Source: an uncultured Halomicronema sp.
GTDB lineage: Bacteria > Cyanobacteriota > Cyanobacteriia > Phormidesmidales > Phormidesmidaceae
DNA length: 11,136 bases
Reading direction: 5' to 3'
NCBI GenBank assembly: GCA_937897665.1
Contig: CALCPB010000208.1
Coordinates: 1-11,136, forward strand
Shown here piece after piece: positions 7,284 to 11,136 of the stretch. A program made the position numbers and the translations under genes. Below the pieces are notes generated by a model. That model searched no databases, was not told the DNA's origin, and saw nothing but the letters and a program-made list of their open reading frames with translations. The first letter of the stretch is position 1, and each line of letters starts with the position of its first letter.

Positions 7284-9122
7284 ATGGCCTTTCAAAACGA
7301 CGCCCAGTCCGTTGATTCTGCCAGTTTCTTTCCGGCCCCTGAAGGTACGGCATCGGACTCGCAATCGGCAGTGTACGACGATCTTCATCAACTGTTGGCC
7401 GTTTTGCCCCCGCAAACAGCGGCACTCATTCGGCAGCATGAGCAGGCCGATCAGCTTATTGAGGTGATTCTCGATCTGGGTAGACGGCCCGAAGCCCGGT
7501 TTCTCTCTGGTGCGGATTATCTCTCTGATGAGGTCGTGACCAAAGCCGATCTGCAATACTGCATTGATCGCGTCGGCTTTTTTGGCGGCGACAATCGCGC
7601 CGGGATTGAGAAGACCCTGCACCGCATCAGCGCCATTCGTAATCGCTCAGGCGACGTAATTGGCCTCACCTGCCGTGTCGGTCGCGCTGTCTTTGGCACT
7701 ATTGGTCTGGTTCGCGATTTGGTCGAACGCGGCCAGTCTATTTTGATGTTGGGGCGTCCCGGTGTGGGCAAAACCACCGCCCTGCGAGAAATCGCTCGTG
7801 TACTGGCCGATGACCTCGACAAGCGCGTTGTCATCATTGACACCTCCAACGAAATTGCTGGTGACGGCGATATTCCGCACCCGGCGATCGGGCGAGCGCG
7901 GCGCATGCAGGTGGCGAAACCGGAACTGCAGCACCAGGTGATGATCGAGGCGGTTGAGAACCACATGCCCGAAGTCATCGTGATTGACGAGATTGGCACT
8001 GAGCTAGAAGCCACTGCCGCTCGCACCATCGCTGAACGGGGAGTGCAGCTGGTGGGCACCGCCCACGGCAATCAGCTCGAAAATTTAATGAAAAACCCGA
8101 CCCTGTCTGACCTGGTAGGGGGGATTCAATCAGTCACGCTAGGGGACGATGAAGCCCGCCGCCGGGGCAGCCAAAAAAGCGTGTTAGAGCGCAAAGCACC
8201 CCCCACGTTTGATATTGCGATCGAAATGCTGGAGCGGCAGCGCTGGGCAATTCATGAAGACGTGGCGGAGACGGTGGATGCGCTGCTGCGCGGACGGCCC
8301 CCCGCCACCCAAGTAAGGGCGGTGAATGAACAGGGGGAGGTGGTGACCACCACCGAAGCGCCTCAGCTACCGGCCGTGATGAAAGGGCGATCGCCGGTCA
8401 GTGGCTTAAAGGCTGGCGGCTGGCGGGCCTCGGGGCGCATGGTGCCTCCCAAGGGGGGCTCTAGTACCGTGCAACGGTTACCCCTCTCGTCTGAAGAGCA
8501 AACCTTTGAAGCCATGCTCGATCATTCCTTAAACGATGCGGCACTGGTGTATGCTGCCACGGACACCGGCGATGGCCTCGGCCTCGTCCCTGAGCCCACT
8601 GTCGGCCCCAATGGCGAAGATATTTTACGCATCTACCCCTATGGCATTAGTAAGCACCACCTCGATCAGGTGATCGAAACGCTGCGGTTGCCCGTGCTGT
8701 TGACTAAGGATCTGGAGAGCGCAGATGCTGTTTTAGCCCTGCGATCGCACGTTAAACACCATTCCAAACTGCGACAAATTGCCAAGGTGCGTCAGCTGCC
8801 CATTCACACCGTCAAGGCAAATAGCATGCCGCAGATTGTGCGCACCCTGCAGCGCCTGCTGGATTTGGATGACAGCAACGTCAAAGCGATGCCCAATCTC
8901 AGCTTGTATTCGCCCAATGAGAATGCCGATGAGTTGGAAGCTTTGGAAGAGGCGCGTCTGGCCGTCGAACAAATTGTCATTCCCAAAGGCCAGCCGGTCG
9001 AATTGCTGCCCCGGTCATCTCGCATTCGCAAAATGCAGCATGAACTGGCTGAGCATTATCGGCTCAAGTCCTGCAGCTTTGGGGATGAGCCCAATCGCCG
9101 CCTGCGGATCTATCCGGCCTAA
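7284..9122 (+). CDS. Ycf45-like AAA ATPase with C-terminal R3H domain
   Basis: Cytoplasmic P-loop ATPase of the Ycf45 / SpoIIIAA-like type with a nucleic-acid-binding R3H module. Homologues are widespread in cyanobacteria and some algal plastids, but the role is not established. Of 612 residues, the N-terminal 30-130 contain LPPQTAALIRQ and a Ycf45-type region. The ATPase core has Walker A GRPGVGKTT (157-165), then VVIIDTSNEIAGDGDIPHP (182-200), Walker B VIVIDEIGTE (231-240), and GTAHGNQLENLMKNPTLSDL (258-277), which is typical of Ycf45. A low-complexity linker (about 338-405) leads to an RIYPYGISKHHLDQVIETL region (449-467). The R3H domain is at about 575-610, with the R-x3-H signature at Arg582 and His586 and ending DEPNRRLRIYP. 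The ATG lies 8 nt after the ldpA stop, so co-expression is likely. R3H domains bind single-stranded nucleic acid; an RNA- or DNA-remodelling role is inferred. Confidence 0.93.
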   Translation: MAFQNDAQSVDSASFFPAPEGTASDSQSAVYDDLHQLLAVLPPQTAALIRQHEQADQLIEVILDLGRRPEARFLSGADYLSDEVVTKADLQYCIDRVGFFGGDNRAGIEKTLHRISAIRNRSGDVIGLTCRVGRAVFGTIGLVRDLVERGQSILMLGRPGVGKTTALREIARVLADDLDKRVVIIDTSNEIAGDGDIPHPAIGRARRMQVAKPELQHQVMIEAVENHMPEVIVIDEIGTELEATAARTIAERGVQLVGTAHGNQLENLMKNPTLSDLVGGIQSVTLGDDEARRRGSQKSVLERKAPPTFDIAIEMLERQRWAIHEDVAETVDALLRGRPPATQVRAVNEQGEVVTTTEAPQLPAVMKGRSPVSGLKAGGWRASGRMVPPKGGSSTVQRLPLSSEEQTFEAMLDHSLNDAALVYAATDTGDGLGLVPEPTVGPNGEDILRIYPYGISKHHLDQVIETLRLPVLLTKDLESADAVLALRSHVKHHSKLRQIAKVRQLPIHTVKANSMPQIVRTLQRLLDLDDSNVKAMPNLSLYSPNENADELEALEEARLAVEQIVIPKGQPVELLPRSSRIRKMQHELAEHYRLKSCSFGDEPNRRLRIYPA

Positions 9123-9234
9123 CCGGTTGCGATCGCAGCTGATTAGGCCGGATGGTCGCTGCCTTCAGTGGAAGAGTACGAGGGAACAGCGCTCACCCCC
9201 AACCCGATCGATCCCATCACCGGGATTTTTAAGA

Positions 9235-9240
9235 TAAAAT
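9235..9240 (+). promoter_or_regulatory. Possible -10 element for the TPR gene
   Basis: TAAAAT matches TATAAT at five of six positions in an AT-rich patch (9225-9240) within otherwise GC-rich DNA. No good -35 is visible at the right distance. Transcription from here would begin near 9247, giving a leader of about 75 nt to the GTG at 9324. It would exclude the GTG at 9168 as a start. Confidence 0.3.
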
Positions 9241-9307
9241 TGAGAGCGGATTTTTGGGGTGACGCGTCGAGTTCAGTCCAGGGCTGCAATCGCCTTGGCG
9301 ACTATTC

Positions 9308-9313
9308 AGGAGG
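9308..9313 (+). promoter_or_regulatory. Strong ribosome binding site AGGAGG deciding the TPR gene start
   Basis: A full AGGAGG stands 10 nt before GTG 9324 and 4 nt before TTG 9318. This supports an internal start that opens a signal peptide, rather than the GTG at 9168, which would place a hydrophilic stretch of about 50 residues ahead of it. Confidence 0.7.
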
Positions 9314-9323
9314 TCGATTGGCT

Positions 9324-10532
9324 GTGTCTTTTCGATGGTTTGCACTTTTATTGTCGGGAGCCGTAGCGAGCACGCTGGCCGCTAGCGCTCAAGCCGCCTC
9401 GACTCGGGCAGCGGTGCTGGCACCGTCTATTCAGCCCGAGATTGCCCTGCCCTCACCAGCACAGGGGGCCCACACTGACTCAGTGTGGCTGGCCCAGGCC
9501 GGTAGCTCAGATCTGTCAGACGCCCAGCAAGAAGCCCTGGATGACCTGCTCACTGAAGGCCAGGATAAGGTCGAAGCCCGCGACTACGCCGGGGCGATCG
9601 CCCTATACCAAGAGGCCACCCGCATTGACCCCAGCAATGCTCGACTATTTTCTGGCATTGGCTATCTCTACGTGCAGCAAGGCCAGTACGCCGATGCGAT
9701 CGCGCCCTATGAGCAGGCGATTACCCTAGAGCCTGATAATTTACCCTTTCGCTATGGGTTGGCTTTTGCCTATGTGCGCTCCGAGGACTATGACAGCGCG
9801 ATCGCGGCCTACGAAGCCATCACTGACCTGTCGCCGTCCGCCACGGACGCCTATTTAGGGCTCGGCAATATTTACATCACGCTAGAAGATTACGACGCGG
9901 CCCTTAGCACCTATGAAACGCTGGCGCAGCGGGCTCCGGGCAATGCCAAAGCCTATGAGGCGCTGGGCACCCTGTCCCTCATTCGCGAAGACTATGCGAA
10001 CGCTGAGTCTGCCTTTCAGCGGGCCGTGCAAGTGGATGACAGCCGCAGCGCTGCCTATGTCGGTCTGGCTGAAACGCAGTTAGCCCAGGGGGATGTTGAC
10101 GGCGCGTTTAACAACCTGCGCCGCGCCGTTGAGCTCGATCGCGAAGCCGCCCAGGCGCAGTTTTTGCTCGGCGAGATCTCGATGGAACGGGGCGATGTAG
10201 AAGCCGCCTATACCTATTATCGTCGTGCTGTTGATGCCGACCCGACGCTGATTCCAGCGCAAGCAGCCGTCGGTGCGCTACACCTCGAACAAGGCGTCTA
10301 TTTGCAGGCGATCGCGGCCTATCGCCGCGTACTTGACGCGTTTCCTGGCAATCCGGGGGCGCACTACAACCTGGGTTTGGCACTCTGGGCCGAAGGGTTA
10401 GAAAAACAGGCCGTTGTGCAGGTCACCAGTGCGCGCCGCCTATATCTAGCGCAAGAGGATATGGCCTCCGTTGATCGCGTAGACGCGCTACTGGAACTTT
10501 GGAACGTCGATACCGAAGCTGAAGGGATTTAG
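9324..10532 (+). CDS. Exported tetratricopeptide (TPR) repeat protein
   Basis: A protein-interaction scaffold predicted to be exported across the cytoplasmic membrane. From GTG 9324 it has 402 residues. A signal peptide (SFRWFALLLSGAVASTLAASAQA) has its likely cleavage after residue 24 (ASAQA). A low-complexity Ala/Pro/Gln linker runs to about 70. Then come nine TPR units of exactly 34 residues without gaps (71-104, 105-138 and so on to 343-376), each with the small-residue pattern of TPR helices, for example FSGIGYLYVQQGQYADAIAP. The last unit is the most divergent, and a short acidic tail follows. The TTG at 9318 is an equal alternative start; the frame stays open back to a GTG at 9168, which is less likely. 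It follows the R3H ATPase by about 200 bp and may have its own promoter. Partner and process are unknown; periplasmic, thylakoid-lumen or outer-membrane assembly roles are all possible. Confidence 0.9.
   Translation: MSFRWFALLLSGAVASTLAASAQAASTRAAVLAPSIQPEIALPSPAQGAHTDSVWLAQAGSSDLSDAQQEALDDLLTEGQDKVEARDYAGAIALYQEATRIDPSNARLFSGIGYLYVQQGQYADAIAPYEQAITLEPDNLPFRYGLAFAYVRSEDYDSAIAAYEAITDLSPSATDAYLGLGNIYITLEDYDAALSTYETLAQRAPGNAKAYEALGTLSLIREDYANAESAFQRAVQVDDSRSAAYVGLAETQLAQGDVDGAFNNLRRAVELDREAAQAQFLLGEISMERGDVEAAYTYYRRAVDADPTLIPAQAAVGALHLEQGVYLQAIAAYRRVLDAFPGNPGAHYNLGLALWAEGLEKQAVVQVTSARRLYLAQEDMASVDRVDALLELWNVDTEAEGI
9594..10315 (+). repeat. HIP1 octamers in phase with TPR units
   Basis: GCGATCGC occurs at 9594, 9696, 9798 and 10308. 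The first three are exactly 102 nt (34 codons) apart and the fourth is seven units from the first. Each encodes Ala-Ile-Ala at the same place in the second helix of TPR units 1, 2, 3 and 8. Confidence 0.85.
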
Positions 10533-10898
10533 GCGCACGCATGCGCACGGTGCTCCCAACATCCGTTATTTGAGTCAGCACAGCAGCGATCGCCACCCCT
10601 CCAGGGCGGCATCCATCAGCGGCCAGCTGCTCACGGGCAACGGTTTCTCTGCGGACAGCCAGGGAGCGTTCCTTGAGCGCGATCGCCGGGTTGAAATTTG
10701 TGCTTGCTGCCAATTTTCTGAAACTGCCCCACAACTCTGGAGCCAGTGTCGTATCATCCCTCGGCCCTTCCCTTGGATGCGGAACTACGGTCACGTATTT
10801 CAATTAAGGATTGCTGGGGTGATCAACGCGATCGCGCAAAATTCCATAGATCCAATTCGCGTTTGACTTTGTATATAGAGTGAATCCTTCAACAGGTA

Positions 10899-10936
10899 GC
10901 GGTGCTGAGTAAGTCGCCCTCTTACTGCAGTGCCGC
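10899..10936 (+). other. Long hairpin in non-coding DNA, possible structured RNA
   Basis: The left arm 10899-10913 (GCGGTGCTGAGTAAG) pairs with 10921-10936 in 15 base pairs, two of them G-U, with a single bulged G at 10927 and a 7-nt loop (TCGCCCT). No T-tract follows on either strand, so it does not look like an intrinsic terminator. A TATATA at 10872-10877 could act as a -10 just upstream. It is the first of a row of hairpins to 11073. Function unknown. Confidence 0.5.
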
Positions 10937-11005
10937 AGGGCGTGCCTGCCTGAGGATTAGTTTTCACCGACCCGGACTGACGCAGTCGAAGCAATTTCAC
11001 CCCTC

Positions 11006-11032
11006 TTTGACTTCCCTGCTGAGGCAGTCAAA
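11006..11032. other. Inverted repeat TTTGACT/AGTCAAA
   Basis: TTTGACT (11006-11012) and AGTCAAA (11026-11032) are perfect inverted copies around 13 nt, and two more C-G pairs are possible inside after one mismatch. TTGACT within the left arm also resembles a -35 element, so the site could be an operator, a promoter part or an RNA hairpin. No T-tract follows. Confidence 0.4.
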
Positions 11033-11136
11033 TTAAGTCTCCTACATTAGGGGGCTCAAAGCCGCCTGCGCAGACAACAAAGGGAGGTTATGCGTAAGTC
11101 CTAGATTTGCAAAACTGATCATTCATAAGGCACCCA

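Larger units (their letters stand above)
10533..11136. other. Right-end intergenic region without a convincing gene
   Basis: These 604 bp contain open frames of 98 and 126 codons on opposite strands, both starting with TTG, lacking a ribosome site and resembling no family. HIP1 words lie at 10586, 10679 and 10828. From about 10860 the composition is mixed and hairpins follow one another (see the separate entries). The last 60 bp hold AGGGAGG at 11081-11087 and a four-codon frame, but no gene start that can be supported; a gene probably begins beyond the window. Confidence 0.5.

Noticed and set aside
7517..8071. Open frame of 184 codons, - strand
   Set aside because: Lies wholly inside the well-conserved ATPase core of the R3H protein; its translation is the low-complexity Ser/Arg/Pro type expected of an antisense shadow.
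9168..9323. N-terminal extension of the TPR protein from GTG 9168
   Set aside because: It would put about 50 hydrophilic residues before a clear signal peptide, has no ribosome site, and starts upstream of a possible -10 element; AGGAGG at 9308 favours the internal start.
10423..10803. Open frame of 126 codons, - strand, TTG start
   Set aside because: It overlaps the end of the TPR gene by about 110 bp, has no ribosome site and resembles no known family; GC-rich DNA gives such frames by chance.
10570..10866. Open frame of 98 codons, + strand, TTG start
   Set aside because: No ribosome site, mixed composition, no domain-like pattern, and it competes with an equally weak frame on the other strand.
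11081..11104. AGGGAGG followed by a four-codon frame (ATG at 11090, TAG at 11102)
   Set aside because: The purine block is only 2 nt from the ATG, too close for a normal ribosome site, and four codons cannot be supported as a gene without expression data.
1..11136. tRNA, rRNA, CRISPR array, transposase or phage genes
   Set aside because: No T-loop or cloverleaf pattern, no regularly spaced direct repeats with unique spacers, and no integrase or transposase motifs were seen in any frame.

Overview
The window comes from a cyanobacterium. It carries ndhN (an NDH-1 subunit found only in oxygenic phototrophs and plastids) and ldpA (a cyanobacterial clock-input protein), and by eye about 21 copies of the octamer GCGATCGC (HIP1), a word strongly over-represented in many cyanobacterial genomes. 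The style of the intergenic repeat at 3431-3546 suggests a Leptolyngbya-like filamentous lineage, but that is a guess. All genes are on the + strand. No tRNA, rRNA, CRISPR array or transposase gene was seen.

Left part (1-4992): an exopolysaccharide / lipid-linked glycan assembly cluster. Two GT4-fold glycosyltransferases (216-1301 and 1306-2496) are almost contiguous. They are followed by a WecG/TagA/CpsF (GT26) transferase (TTG start, 2539-3318) and a polyprenyl glycosylphosphotransferase (3517-4992). The last enzyme would put the first sugar-1-phosphate on undecaprenyl phosphate, the GT26 enzyme would probably add the second sugar, and the GT4 enzymes would extend the chain. The first gene is strikingly AT-rich and has no HIP1 word, unlike everything after it, so it looks recently acquired. 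The glycosylphosphotransferase has an imperfect palindromic repeat element lying across its start codon.

Right part (5304-10532): conserved cyanobacterial chromosomal genes. These are ndhN (thylakoid NDH-1 peripheral arm), ldpA (redox-sensing Fe-S protein of the circadian clock), a Ycf45-like AAA ATPase with a C-terminal R3H nucleic-acid-binding domain beginning 8 nt after ldpA, and an exported protein with nine gapless 34-residue TPR units. ldpA and the ATPase look co-transcribed. ldpA has its own upstream region with a perfect GAATTCG/CGAATTC inverted repeat.

Right end (10533-11136): 604 bp without a convincing gene. Its second half (about 10899-11073) contains a tandem series of hairpins, the best being a 15-bp stem with one bulge, and may be a structured RNA or the leader of a gene beyond the window. 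I see no clear new defence or mobile system. The items most worth a second look are this structured stretch, the repeat over the glycosylphosphotransferase start, the HIP1 words phased with the TPR units, and the inverted repeat before ldpA.
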